DNA of 64,000 nucleotides from Mesostigma viride (taxonomy: Eukaryota > Streptophyta > Mesostigmatophyceae > Mesostigmatales > Mesostigmataceae), in NCBI GenBank assembly GCA_009746045.1, contig RPFO01000022.1, positions 64,001 to 128,000 of the forward strand, written 5' to 3'. Below the pieces are notes generated by a model. It searched no databases, was not told where the DNA came from, and saw only the letters and a list, made by a program, of their open reading frames with translations. Position numbers and translations under genes: made by a program. This document shows, piece after piece, positions 1-14,649 of this stretch (its first letter is position 1; every line of letters starts with the position of its first letter).

Positions 1-1062
1 TGCTTTGGTCCCAGTATGGACACTAAACTGTTTTAGGTTAGTTTGTGGACATTACCATGCAAGGTGCAACTGGCTCCTATTGTGAGGCGCGAGTTGGACA
101 CGATTTGAGGGCTAAAAGCTAAAATTGTTTGCTGACACAGCTAGCCCGCAACACACGTAGCATAGGTGTCACACTTCATGTAGTGTTCAAGTTGGGGCAT
201 GATGCAGACAATGTTTGTTCCAACTCTGATTTATTATAATGAGTTGTCTTGAGCACTTCATAATGAGATTAGCACAGCTCATTTTAAGACACACCACCGC
301 ATCTTTATCAAACAATCCCATCCAATTCCCAACTTCACCATGGAATGGCCATCAAATGTTACCATGTGCACGATCGCTCATGCCCACTTCAAAATCACCT
401 TAAGAAAGAAAGTTTTGTATTCGCTAACTTCTTTACAACCACCACCAGTATGGGGCAACCACAGGCCCTCACTGTGACCACTGTGACCACCGCAAGGGCA
501 CGCCATCACATGCAGCCATAAATGGTTGTCTCTTTGATAAATGTATCTAACGAGGCAAGGCCAGCTGGTATCCAGGCGGCATGTTGCCACCACACACGTC
601 TCGGTTACGGCGCGGTCACCCATCTTCATGTCCCTGCAAATATGCACCCCATAACAACGTGTGACAACCCACAAGACCCCACGGTGCCCTTTTGCGGGAT
701 CGCAGGGCATGGCAGGGCATGTGCGTGTGTACCACCCCTACCTGCCTGCCCAACGCCCCACTCCCCATGCCCCAAGTTTCATGGCTCGTGCCCCAGGTCC
801 CCTGCCCCGTCCCACCTGCCCACTGTGCCCCTGCTTGTGACTGGCCTCTGACCACATCACGTGCACGTGGCTGAGGGCCTGCCCCATGCCCTAGTCCCCA
901 CGACCTGTGACTCATAGCTTCAGAAAGGCTCCCCCTGCCCCCTGCCGCCTGGACCCTGCCCCCCGCCCCCTCCCCCCTTCCCCCTGTCCCCATGCCCTCC
1001 TCCCTGTGGTGCCCCCGCTAGCTGGCTTGCCAATAATCACATCTCGTGCATGTGGCTGCCTT

Positions 1063-1101
<39 letters not shown>

Positions 1102-1560
1102 AATATGCACCCCATAACAACGTGTGACAACCCAGGGCAGGGCATGGCAGGGCATGTGCGTATGTACCACCCCTACCTGCCTGCCCAACGCCCCACTCCC
1201 CATGGCTCGTGCCCCAGGTCCCTTGCCCCGTCCCACCTGCCCACTGTGCCCCTGCTTGTGACTTGCCTCTGACCACATCACGTGCAGGTGGCTGAGGGCC
1301 TGCCCCATGCCCTAGTCCCCACGACCTGTGACTCATAGCTTCAGAAAGGCTCCCCCTGCCCCCTGCCGCCTGGACCCTGCCCCCCGCCCCCTGTCCCCAC
1401 GACCTGTGACTCATAGCTTCAGAAAGGCTCCCCCTGCCCCCTGCCGCCTGGACCCTGCCCCCCGCCCCCTCCCCCCTCCCCCTGTCCCCATGCCCTCCTC
1501 CCTGTGGTGCCTCCGCTGGCTGGCTTGCCAATAATCACATCTCGTGCATGTGGCTGCCTT

Positions 1561-1720
<160 letters not shown>

Positions 1721-3489
1721 CCTGACCCATGCCACATACCCCACGCCCCAAGCCTCGTGCCCCATGTCCCCAAGTTTCATGGCTCGTGCCCCAGGTCCCC
1801 TGCCCCGTCCCACCTGCCCACTGTGCCCTTGCTTGTGTCTTGCCTCTGACCACATCACGTGCACGTGGCTGAGGGCCTGTCCCATGCCCCAGTCCCCACG
1901 ACCTGTGACTCATAGCTTCAGAAAGGCTCCCCCTGCCCCCTGCCGCCTGGACCCTGCCCCCCGCCCCCTCCCCCCTTCCCCCTGTCCCCATGCCCTCCTC
2001 CCTGTGGTGCCCCCGCTGGCTGGCTTGCCAATAATCACATCTCGTGCATGTGGCTGCCTTGCTGGCTGGCTGGCTGGCTGGCTGCCTGCCTGCCTGACCC
2101 ATGCCACATACCCCACGCCCCAAGCCTCGTGCCCCATGTCCCCTGCCAGCCTGCCTGCCTACACGTGCAAAGGAAACAAACATGGCCCCGCTGGCACAAT
2201 GCAAAGCACACCTGGTTGATCAGGTAGCGGGCACGCCTGCACAATGAGACATCAAAATTACACAGCCAGCAAAGCAAAATTCAGTGTGCAAGCGAATGGG
2301 GCCTACGTTTGACAGCAAGTATGATGAATCCATGTAGAAAAATATGGCACAACACATGGTTGCCCACCTGCACGTACAGCCCAGTAAAAATTCACGTGCA
2401 GCAAACTGTCTACCCATGCGTGAATTTGGCTTCAGCCCAGTAAAAATCTGCACAACACAAATATTGCACAGCCATTAGAGCAAGTCTAACTTTGGATATG
2501 CTGGATGGAAGCAATATAGCACAGCATGACACACCCCTAGTTGCTCATCTTCACCCATATAGCCCAGTGAAAACCCATGTGCAAAGCAAGGCAGCTTATC
2601 ACACGCAAAACCACCATCAACGTCAGGAAGCACAGCAGTCAACGACTCCCAAAATTGGTGCACGAGAAATCATCCATGAGCAATCATGGGCTTTCCCTGC
2701 CCAGCCTGTTCCAGAAGAAAGCAACACGGATAACGTGGCAATGACATTCCCAAGGAGAATGAAGAGGACGCACCCCACGGATACGACAATGGAAGACAGA
2801 CTCTTGGTCCGGTATGTGCACGCTGCGACCAAGAAAATTCGTCTGGAAAAAAGGAAATTGCATAAGATTACGGTAAACGTAAATCACATTAGATAAAAGC
2901 AGATACATTGACCACATCTTTGACACAAATCGCCATCGCCAGCGTTCGTCCCGTGCCAAGCAATCCAGCGCTCAATCGCAACTGTCTATGGTGACACCAG
3001 ACATTCGTTTGCCCCATCCCACGTCTTCCATGAACAGCAAAAATGATTTTACAAGGCGTGAAATACGTAAAACTGAAGAATGACGACACTGAAACAAAAC
3101 AATCTGATAACGACGTTCAATGTCCAGGTCGCTGGCTATTGTACAGCAAATGCCATAGCGACACGGACCTCTCCCACGCAGGTAGCACGGGGTTGACGCC
3201 CCGCCAGCTCAGAAAGTTTCATACGTACTCTTCCAATACAAACTTTTGATGTATAAAAGCCAGGAATTCGCATTCCCCATCCCAATTTTACATGCTACGT
3301 CGCCCGCCATCGCCAGCCAGCAACAACTATGGTCATCACGTCGCTTTGTTTCATTAACATTTTTTGCCCCGACCATGCCGCTTTTATTATTCACGTTCAC
3401 TTTACCCATTGCCACTGCCCAGCCTGGTGCGTTCCACGCGACGCTCGCCCCGCCCTGCATGCGGAACTAAAATTTGGTACGGTTCGACC

Positions 3490-5140
3490 GGTCCAACTTT
3501 CCCCGTTCGACCTGAATACTTCAAGTCCGTATTTTTGTCAGGGTCCGAGGCGGGGGGGGCCAGCGGGAGCCCAAAATTTTCGGCTTCGTACGGCCCGTCC
3601 CAAGGCGGAGCCCCCTGCTTTTCACAGTTTCGAGCCGTTTTTCGCTACGCCCCCCGTCTGAACACGTTCAGGTCAATCATCTCGCTAAAATCGGCACGGA
3701 AATTGCGTGGGAAGTAGGCCGAACCGAAAATTTACCCAACAACTCGTTCAGAAAAGTCGAACTACGCACTGTACGTTCAGCCGCGGGACAGTTCTCGTTC
3801 AGCTTCTAGTAAATCTACTACGATGTTTGGGCTTAGCTGCTTCGGTAAACAACTACCCTCCCATCCGTATATGCCCTCCGGCATTTCTCGCGCATTTTGC
3901 TGAATTCGGCTTCCGTTCAGAACTCCTGAGACTCGATCTTACGCGGGTGTGACGGCGTTCAGGCCGGCGGTTACGGGCCGTAACTCGCGGCTCCGCAGGA
4001 TTTCAGGATTTGCCCTCGGGCGTGGGGGTGCGATCAGGCCGTACGGTACGGCGCCCGCGGCGATGTCAGGATGTTCGGGTTTCTCCCTTGCGCAACACGA
4101 TCGTAATATAGTAGTTGACAAGTTGGGGGCCCCTGCGGGGCCCGGACTTTTTGGCGCCTGAGCGGGCGATTGGCGCGTACACCCGCGGGGTGCGTCCTCG
4201 GGAACGCCGGCGCCACGCGGGGTGCGCAGTGCGAAGGGGCAGTGGCCGAGGGCGCCGAGGCGGGGGGGCCAGCGGGAGCCCGAAATTTCGGTTACGTACG
4301 GCCGTTTTTTGGGCTGAGCCCCCTGCTTTTCAGAGTTTCGAGCCGTTTTTTGCAACGCTCCCCGTCTGAACACGTTCAGTTCAGTCATCTCGTTAAAATT
4401 GGCACAGAAATTGCGTGGGAAGTAGGCCGAACCGAAAATTTAACCGAAAAACCGTTCAGAATAGGGTTCGAACTTAAATTTCTGCACATTTCCCGTTCAT
4501 TCTGAACACTAGAGAATTTCCCGTTCAGTCTGAACCCTTAGTAAATCAAGTAGGATGTTTGGAGAGAGATCCTTCCCGTAGTAACAAGTTAATCAGCCGT
4601 ATATGCCCCCCGGCATTTCTCGCGCATTTTGCTGAATTCAGATTCCGTTCAGAACTGCTGACACTCGATCTTAGGAGGGTGTGACGGCGTTCAGGCGAGC
4701 GGTTACGGGCCGTAACTCGCGGCTCCGCAGGATTTCAGGATAGTCGTTCGTGGGGGTGCGATCAGGCCGTACGGTACGGCGCCCGCGGCGGTGTCAGGAT
4801 GTTCGGGTTTCTCCCTTGCGCAACACGATCGTAATATAGTAGTTGACAAGTTGGGGGCCCCTTCGGGGCCCGGACTTTTTGGCGCCTGAGCGGGCGATTG
4901 GCGCGTACACCCGCGGGGTGCGTCCTCGGGAACGCCGGCGCCACGCGGGGCGCGCAGCGCGAAGGGGCAGTGGCCGAGGGCGCCGAGGCGGGGGGGCCAG
5001 CGGGAGCCATAAAATTTCGGCTTCGTACGGCCCGTCCGCAGGCGGAGCCCCCTGCTTTTCCCAGCTTCGAGCCGTTTCCTGGCACGCTCCCCGTCTGAAC
5101 ACGTTCAGGCAAGTCATCTCGCTAAAGGTCCACTGCGGGG
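3490..5140. repeat. GTTCAG-box sub-repeats, unit 1 (two copies)
   Basis: Two diverged copies of the 732-733-base GC-rich sub-repeat; the landmark gtgtgacggcgttcag occurs near 3949 and 4679. Each carries many GTTCAG/CTGAAC hexamers, a GGGCCCC hairpin (4127-4143 and 4855-4871) and a TTTTTGGCGCC motif just after it. Confidence 0.88.
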
Positions 5141-6477
5141 ACGAAATAATTACGTACATGCAAATTCGAGGCTATGGCGGTGCAGAAAACTGATTGGTGT
5201 AGGAGCATCGATGCATGGATTCGTTCCAAATATTGTAGTCATTTTTTATGAGTTATGGCTGGGATGAGTAGGTCATCCAGCAACATCTGGGTGTAGTTCG
5301 TGGCATGTTTCCCTACCCTTTTGGGAATGCCCTTGGGGCCAGGCCAGGTCAGAATATGCCGCCCTGGCCGGCCAAGCCGCTGGGGGCCTGCCAGACCAAA
5401 GTCCCTATATGAGTGTGCTTTGGTCCCAGTATGGACACTAAACTGTTTTAGGTTAGTTTGTGGACATTACCATGCAAGGTGCAACTGGCTCCTATTGTTA
5501 GGCGCGAGTTGGACACGATTTGAGGGCTAAAAGCTAAAATTGTTTGCTGACACAGCTAGCCCGCAACACACGTAGCATAGGTGTCACACTTCATGTAGTG
5601 TTCAAGTTGGGGCATGATGCAGACAATGTTTGTTCCAACTCTGATTTATTATAATGAGTTGTCTTGAGCACTTCATAATGAGATTAGCACAGCTCATTTT
5701 AAGACACACCACCGCATCTTTATCAAACAATCCCATCCAATTCCCAACTTCACCATGGAATGGCCATCAAATGTTACCATGTGCACGATCGCTCATGCCC
5801 ACTTCAAAATCACCTTAAGAAAGAAAGTTTTGTATTCGCTAACTTCTTTACAACCACCACCAGTATGGGGCAACCACAGGCCCTCACTGTGACCACTGTG
5901 ACCACCGCAAGGGCACGCCATCACATGCAGCCATAAATGGTTGTCTCTTTGATAAATGTATCTAACGAGGCAAGGCCAGCTGGTATCCAGGCGGCATGTT
6001 GCCACCACACACGTCTCGGTTACGGCGCGGTCACCCATCTTCATGTCCCTGCAAATATGCACCCCATAACAACGTGTGACAACCCACAAGACCCCACGGT
6101 GCCCTTTTGCGGGATCGCAGGGCATGGCAGGGCATGTGCGTGTGTACCACCCCTACCTGCCTGCCCAACGCCCCACTCCCCATGCCCCAAGTTTCATGGC
6201 TCGTGCCCCAGGTCCCCTGCCCCGTCCCACCTGCCCACTGTGCCCCTGCTTGTGACTGGCCTCTGACCACATCACGTGCACGTGGCTGAGGGCCTGCCCC
6301 ATGCCCTAGTCCCCACGACCTGTGACTCATAGCTTCAGAAAGGCTCCCCCTGCCCCCTGCCGCCTGGACCCTGCCCCCCGCCCCCTCCCCCCTTCCCCCT
6401 GTCCCCATGCCCTCCTCCCTGTGGTGCCCCCGCTAGCTGGCTTGCCAATAATCACATCTCGTGCATGTGGCTGCCTT

Positions 6478-6516
<39 letters not shown>

Positions 6517-6975
6517 AATATGCACCCCATAACAACGTGTGACAACCCAGGGCAGGGCATGGCAGGGCATGTGCGTATGTACCACCCCTACCTGCCTGCC
6601 CAACGCCCCACTCCCCATGGCTCGTGCCCCAGGTCCCTTGCCCCGTCCCACCTGCCCACTGTGCCCCTGCTTGTGACTTGCCTCTGACCACATCACGTGC
6701 AGGTGGCTGAGGGCCTGCCCCATGCCCTAGTCCCCACGACCTGTGACTCATAGCTTCAGAAAGGCTCCCCCTGCCCCCTGCCGCCTGGACCCTGCCCCCC
6801 GCCCCCTGTCCCCACGACCTGTGACTCATAGCTTCAGAAAGGCTCCCCCTGCCCCCTGCCGCCTGGACCCTGCCCCCCGCCCCCTCCCCCCTCCCCCTGT
6901 CCCCATGCCCTCCTCCCTGTGGTGCCTCCGCTGGCTGGCTTGCCAATAATCACATCTCGTGCATGTGGCTGCCTT

Positions 6976-7135
<160 letters not shown>

Positions 7136-8903
7136 CCTGACCCATGCCACATACCCCACGCCCCAAGCCTCGTGCCCCATGTCCCCAAGTTTCATGGCTC
7201 GTGCCCCAGGTCCCCTGCCCCGTCCCACCTGCCCACTGTGCCCTTGCTTGTGTCTTGCCTCTGACCACATCACGTGCACGTGGCTGAGGGCCTGTCCCAT
7301 GCCCCAGTCCCCACGACCTGTGACTCATAGCTTCAGAAAGGCTCCCCCTGCCCCCTGCCGCCTGGACCCTGCCCCCCGCCCCCTCCCCCTTCCCCCTGTC
7401 CCCATGCCCTCCTCCCTGTGGTGCCCCCGCTGGCTGGCTTGCCAATAATCACATCTCGTGCATGTGGCTGCCTTGCTGGCTGGCTGGCTGGCTGGCTGCC
7501 TGCCTGCCTGACCCATGCCACATACCCCACGCCCCAAGCCTCGTGCCCCATGTCCCCTGCCAGCCTGCCTGCCTACACGTGCAAAGGAAACAAACATGGC
7601 CCCGCTGGCACAATGCAAAGCACACCTGGTTGATCAGGTAGCGGGCACGCCTGCACAATGAGACATCAAAATTACACAGCCAGCAAAGCAAAATTCAGTG
7701 TGCAAGCGAATGGGGCCTACGTTTGACAGCAAGTATGATGAATCCATGTAGAAAAATATGGCACAACACATGGTTGCCCACCTGCACGTACAGCCCAGTA
7801 AAAATTCACGTGCAGCAAACTGTCTACCCATGCGTGAATTTGGCTTCAGCCCAGTAAAAATCTGCACAACACAAATATTGCACAGCCATTAGAGCAAGTC
7901 TAACTTTGGATATGCTGGATGGAAGCAATATAGCACAGCATGACACACCCCTAGTTGCTCATCTTCACCCATATAGCCCAGTGAAAACCCATGTGCAAAG
8001 CAAGGCAGCTTATCACACGCAAAACCACCATCAACGTCAGGAAGCACAGCAGTCAACGACTCCCAAAATTGGTGCACGAGAAATCATCCATGAGCAATCA
8101 TGGGCTTTCCCTGCCCAGCCTGTTCCAGAAGAAAGCAACACGGATAACGTGGCAATGACATTCCCAAGGAGAATGAAGAGGACGCACCCCACGGATACGA
8201 CAATGGAAGACAGACTCTTGGTCCGGTATGTGCACGCTGCGACCAAGAAAATTCGTCTGGAAAAAAGGAAATTGCATAAGATTACGGTAAACGTAAATCA
8301 CATTAGATAAAAGCAGATACATTGACCACATCTTTGACACAAATCGCCATCGCCAGCGTTCGTCCCGTGCCAAGCAATCCAGCGCTCAATCGCAACTGTC
8401 TATGGTGACACCAGACATTCGTTTGCCCCATCCCACGTCTTCCATGAACAGCAAAAATGATTTTACAAGGCGTGAAATACGTAAAACTGAAGAATGACGA
8501 CACTGAAACAAAACAATCTGATAACGACGTTCAATGTCCAGGTCGCTGGCTATTGTACAGCAAATGCCATAGCGACACGGACCTCTCCCACGCAGGTAGC
8601 ACGGGGTTGACGCCCCGCCAGCTCAGAAAGTTTCATACGTACTCTTCCAATACAAACTTTTGATGTATAAAAGCCAGGAATTCGCATTCCCCATCCCAAT
8701 TTTACATGCTACGTCGCCCGCCATCGCCAGCCAGCAACAACTATGGTCATCACGTCGCTTTGTTTCATTAACATTTTTTGCCCCGACCATGCCGCTTTTA
8801 TTATTCACGTTCACTTTACCCATTGCCACTGCCCAGCCTGGTGCGTTCCACGCGACGCTCGCCCCGCCCTGCATGCGGAACTAAAATTTGGTACGGTTCG
8901 ACC

Positions 8904-10553
8904 GGTCCAACTTTCCCCGTTCGACCTGAATACTTCAAGTCCGTATTTTTGTCAGGGTCCGAGGCGGGGGGGGCCAGCGGGAGCCCAAAATTTTCGGCTT
9001 CGTACGGCCCGTCCCAAGGCGGAGCCCCCTGCTTTTCACAGTTTCGAGCCGTTTTTCGCTACGCCCCCCGTCTGAACACGTTCAGGTCAATCATCTCGCT
9101 AAAATCGGCACGGAAATTGCGTGGGAAGTAGGCCGAACCGAAAATTTACCCAACAACTCGTTCAGAAAAGTCGAACTACGCACTGTACGTTCAGCCGCGG
9201 GACAGTTCTCGTTCAGCTTCTAGTAAATCTACTACGATGTTTGGGCTTAGCTGCTTCGGTAAACAACTACCCTCCCATCCGTATATGCCCTCCGGCATTT
9301 CTCGCGCATTTTGCTGAATTCGGCTTCCGTTCAGAACTCCTGAGACTCGATCTTACGCGGGTGTGACGGCGTTCAGGCCGGCGGTTACGGGCCGTAACTC
9401 GCGGCTCCGCAGGATTTCAGGATTTGCCCTCGGGCGTGGGGGTGCGATCAGGCCGTACGGTACGGCGCCCGCGGCGATGTCAGGATGTTCGGGTTTCTCC
9501 TTGCGCAACACGATCGTAATATAGTAGTTGACAAGTTGGGGGCCCCTGCGGGGCCCGGACTTTTTGGCGCCTGAGCGGGCGATTGGCGCGTACACCCGCG
9601 GGGTGCGTCCTCGGGAACGCCGGCGCCACGCGGGGTGCGCAGTGCGAAGGGGCAGTGGCCGAGGGCGCCGAGGCGGGGGGGCCAGCGGGAGCCCGAAATT
9701 TCGGTTACGTACGGCCGTTTTTTGGGCTGAGCCCCCTGCTTTTCAGAGTTTCGAGCCGTTTTTTGCAACGCTCCCCGTCTGAACACGTTCAGTTCAGTCA
9801 TCTCGTTAAAATTGGCACAGAAATTGCGTAAGAAGTAGGCCGAACCGAAAATTTAACCGAAAAACCGTTCAGAATAGGGTTCGAACTTAAATTTCTGCAC
9901 ATTTCCCGTTCATTCTGAACACTAGAAATTCCCGTTCAGTCTGAACCCTTAGTAAATCAAGTAGGATGTTTGGATAGAGATCCTTCCCGTAGTAACAAGT
10001 TAATCAGCCGTATATGCCCCCCGGCATTTCTCGCGCATTTTGCTGAATTCAGATTCCGTTCAGAACTGCTGACACTCGATCTTAGGAGGGTGTGACGGCG
10101 TTCAGGCGAGCGGTTACGGGCCGTAACTCGCGGCTCCGCAGGATTTCAGGATAGTAGGCGTTCGTGGGGTGCGATCAGGCCGTACGGTACGGCGCCCGCG
10201 GCGGTGTCAGGATGTTCGGGTTTCTCCCTTGCGCAACACGATCGTAATATAGTAGTTGACAAGTTGGGGGCCCCTTCGGGGCCCGGACTTTTTGGCGCCT
10301 GAGCGGGCGATTGGCGCGTACACCCGCGGGGTGCGTCCTCGGGAACGCCGGCGCCACGCGGGGCGCGCAGCGCGAAGGGGCAGTGGCCGAGGGCGCCGAG
10401 GCGGGGGGGCCAGCGGGAGCCATAAAATTTCGGCTTCGTACGGCCCGTCCGCAGGCGGAGCCCCCTGCTTTTCCCAGCTTCCAGCCGTTTCCTGGCACGC
10501 TCCCCGTCTGAACAAGTTCAGGCAAGCCATCTCGCTAAAGGTCCACTGCGGGG
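8904..10553. repeat. GTTCAG-box sub-repeats, unit 2 (two copies)
   Basis: Counterpart of the unit 1 block, also with two copies. It has the same hairpins, the first with a TGC loop and the second with a TTC loop, exactly as in unit 1. Confidence 0.88.
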
Positions 10554-11871
10554 ACGAAATAATTACGTACATGCAAATTCGAGGCTATGGCGGTGCAGAA
10601 AACTGATTGGTGTAGGAGCATCGATGCATGGATTCGTTCCAAATATTGTAGTCATTTTTTATGAGTTATGGCTGGGATGAGTAGGTCATCCAGCAACATC
10701 TGGGTGTAGTTCGTGGCATGTTTCCCTACCCTTTTGGGAATGCCCTTGGGGCCAGGCCAGGTCAGAATATGCCGCCCTGGCCGGCCAAGCCGCTGGGGGC
10801 CTGCCAGACCAAAGTCCCTATATGAGTGTGCTTTGGTCCCAGTATGGACACTAAACTGTTTTAGGTTAGTTTGTGGGCATTACCATGCAAGGTGCAACTG
10901 GCTCCTATTGTTAGGCGCGAGTTGGACACGATTTGAGGGCTAAAAGCTAAAATTGTTTGCTGACACAGCTAGCCCGCAACACACGTAGCATAGGTGTCAC
11001 ACTTCATGTAGTGTTCAAGTTGGGGCATGATGCAGACAATGTTTGTTCCAACTCTGATTTATTATAATGAGTTGTCTTGAGCACTTCATAATGAGATTAG
11101 CACAGCTCATTTTAAGACACACCACCGCATCTTTATCAAACAATCCCATCCAATTCCCAACTTCACCATGGAATGGCCATCAAATGTTACCATGTGCACG
11201 ATCGCTCATGCCCACTTCAAAATCACCTTAAGAAAGAAAGTTTTGTATTCGCTAACTTCTTTACAACCACCACCAGTATGGGGCAACCACAGGCCCTCAC
11301 TGTGACCACTGTGACCACCGCAAGGGCACGCCATCACATGCAGCCATAAATGTATCTAACGAGGCAAGGCCAGCTGGTATCCAGGCGGCATGTTGCCACC
11401 ACACACGTCTCGGTTACGGCGCGGTCACCCATCTTCATGTCCCTGCAAATATGCACCCCATAACAACGTGTGACAACCCACAAGACCCCACGGTGCCCTT
11501 TTGCGGGATCGCAGGGCATGGCAGGGCATGTGCGTGTGTACCACCCCTACCTGCCTGCCCAACGCCCCACTCCCCATGCCCCAAGTTTCATGGCTCGTGC
11601 CCCAGGTCCCCTGCCCCGTCCCACCTGCCCACTGTGCCCCTGCTTGTGACTTGCCTCTGACCACATCACGTGCAGGTGGCTGAGGGCCTGCCCCATGCCC
11701 CAGTCCCCACGACCTGTGACTCATAGCTTCAGAAAGGCTCCCCCTGCCCCCTGCCGCCTGGACCCTGCCCCCCGCCCCCGCCCCCCTTCCCCCTGTCCCC
11801 ATGCCCTCCTCCCTGTGGTGCCTCCGCTGGCTGGCTTGCCAATAATCACATCTCGTGCATGTGGCTGCCTT

Positions 11872-12086
<215 letters not shown>

Positions 12087-12547
12087 AATATGCACCCCAT
12101 AACAACGTGTGACAACCCAGGGCAGGGCATGGCAGGGCATGTGCGTATGTACCACCCCTACCTGCCTGCCCAACGCCCCACTCCCCATGGCTCGTGCCCC
12201 AGGTCCCCTGCCCCGTCCCACCTGCCCACTGTGCCCCTGCTTGTGACTTGCCTCTGACCACATCACGTGCAGGTGGCTGAGGGCCTGCCCCATGCCCTAG
12301 TTCCCACGACCTGTGACTCATAGCTTCAGAAAGGCTCCCCCTGCCCCCTGCCGCCTGGACCCTGCCCCCCGCCCCCTGTCCCCACGACCTGTGACTCATA
12401 GCTTCAGAAAGGCTCCCCCTGCCCCCTGCCGCCTGGACCCTGCCCCCCGCCCCCTCCCCCCCTCCCCCTGTCCCCATGCCCTCCTCCCTGTGGTGCCTCC
12501 GCTGGCTGGCTTGCCAATAATCACATCTCGTGCATGTGGCTGCCTTG

Positions 12548-12738
<191 letters not shown>

Positions 12739-14649
12739 CCTGACCCATGCCACATACCCCACGCCCCAAGCCTCGCGCCCCATGTCCCCTGCCAGCCTGC
12801 CTGCCTACACAAGCAAAGGAAACAAACATGGCCCCGCTGGCACAATGCAAAGCACACCTGGTTGAACAGGTAGCGGGCACGCCTGCACAATGAGACATCA
12901 AAATTACACAGCAAGCAAAGCAAAATTCAGTGTGCAAGCCAATGGGGCCTACGTTTGACAGCAAATATGATGAATCCACGTAGAAAAATGGCACAACACA
13001 TGGTTGCCCACCTGCACGTACAGCCCAGTAAAAATTCACGTGCAGCAAACTGTCTACCCATGCGTGAATTTGGCTTCATCCCAGTAAAAATCTGCACAAC
13101 ACAAATATTGCACAGCCATTAAAGCAAAGCAAAATGTTCAGTGTTCAAGCCACTTGGGCTAACTTTGGATATGCTGGATGGAAGCAATATAGCACAGCAT
13201 GACACACCCCTAGTTGCTCACCTTCACCCATACAGCCCAGTGAAAACTCACGTGCAAAGCAAGGCAGCTTATCACACGCAAAACCACCATCAACGTCAGG
13301 CAGCACAGCAGTCAACGACTCCCAAAATTGGTGCATGAGCAATCATCCATGAGCAATCATGGGCTTTCCCTGCCCAGTCTGTTCCAGAAGAAAGCAACAC
13401 GGATAACGTGGCAATGACATTCCCAGGGAGAATGAAGAGGACGCACCCCACGGATACGACAATGGAAGACAGACTCTTGGTCCGGTATGTGCACGCTGCG
13501 ACCAAGAAAATTCGTCTGGAAAAAGGGAAATTGCATAAGATTACGGTAAACGTAAATCACATTAGATAAAAGCAGATACATTGACCACATCTTTGACACA
13601 AATCGCCATCGCCAGCGTTCGTCCCGTGCCAAGCAATCCAGCGCTCAATCGCAATTGTCTATTGTGACACCAGACATTCGTTTGCCCCATCCCACGTCTT
13701 CCATGAACAGCAAAACTGATTTTACAAGGCGTGAAATACGTAAAACTGAAGAATGACGACACTGAAACAAAACAATCTGATGACGACGTTCAATTTCCAG
13801 GTCGCTGGCTATTGTACAGCAAAAGCCATAGCGACACGGACCTCTCCCACGCAGGTAGCACGGGGTTGACGCCCCGCCAGCTCCGAAAGTTTCCTACGTA
13901 CTCTTCCAATACAAACTTTGGATGTATAAAAGCCATGAATTCGCATTCCCCATCCCGATTTCACATGCTACGTCGCCCGCCATCGCCAGCCAGCAACAAC
14001 TATGGTTGCTTCCGCATCACGTCGCTTTGTTTCATGTAAGTTTTTTGCCCCGACCATGCCGCTTTTATTATTCACGGTCACTTTACCCATTGCCACTGCC
14101 CAGCCTGGTGCGTTCGACGCGACGCTCGCCCCGCCCTGCATGCGAACTAAAATTTGGTACGGTTCGACCGGTCCAACTTTCCCCGTTCAGCCTGAACACT
14201 TCTAGTCCGTATTTTTGTCAGGGTCCGAGGCGGGGGGGCCAGCGGGAGCCCAAAAATTTCGGTTTCGTACGGCCGTTTTTTGGGCGGAGTCCCTTGCTTT
14301 TCACAGTTTCGAGCCGTTTTTTGCAACGCTCCCCGTCTGAACACGTTCAGTTCAGTCATCTCGCAAAAATTGGCACGGAAATTGCGTGGGAAGTAGGCCG
14401 AACCGAAAATTTAACCGACAAACCGTTCAGACTAGGGTTCGAACTAAATTTTCTGCACATTTCTCGTTCAGTCTGAACACTCGAAATTTCCCGTTCAGTC
14501 TGAACCCTTAGTAAATCTACTACGATGTTTGGAGAGAGATCCTTCGTGTATAAACTCTTCCTCCCAGCCGTATATGCCCCCCGGCATTTCTTGCGCATTT
14601 TGCTGAATTCAGCTTCTGTTCAGAATAGGTAAGACTCGATCTTAGGAGG

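Noticed and set aside
2492-2896. 134-residue plus frame with a basic C-terminus in units 1 and 2
   Set aside because: It is cut by stops in units 3-5, has no recognised domain, and is no better conserved than the surrounding sequence as far as I can see.
2684-2959. 91-residue minus frame found in all five macrosatellite units
   Set aside because: It overlaps the plus frame above, lacks recognisable motifs, and its survival can be explained by the high similarity of the units.
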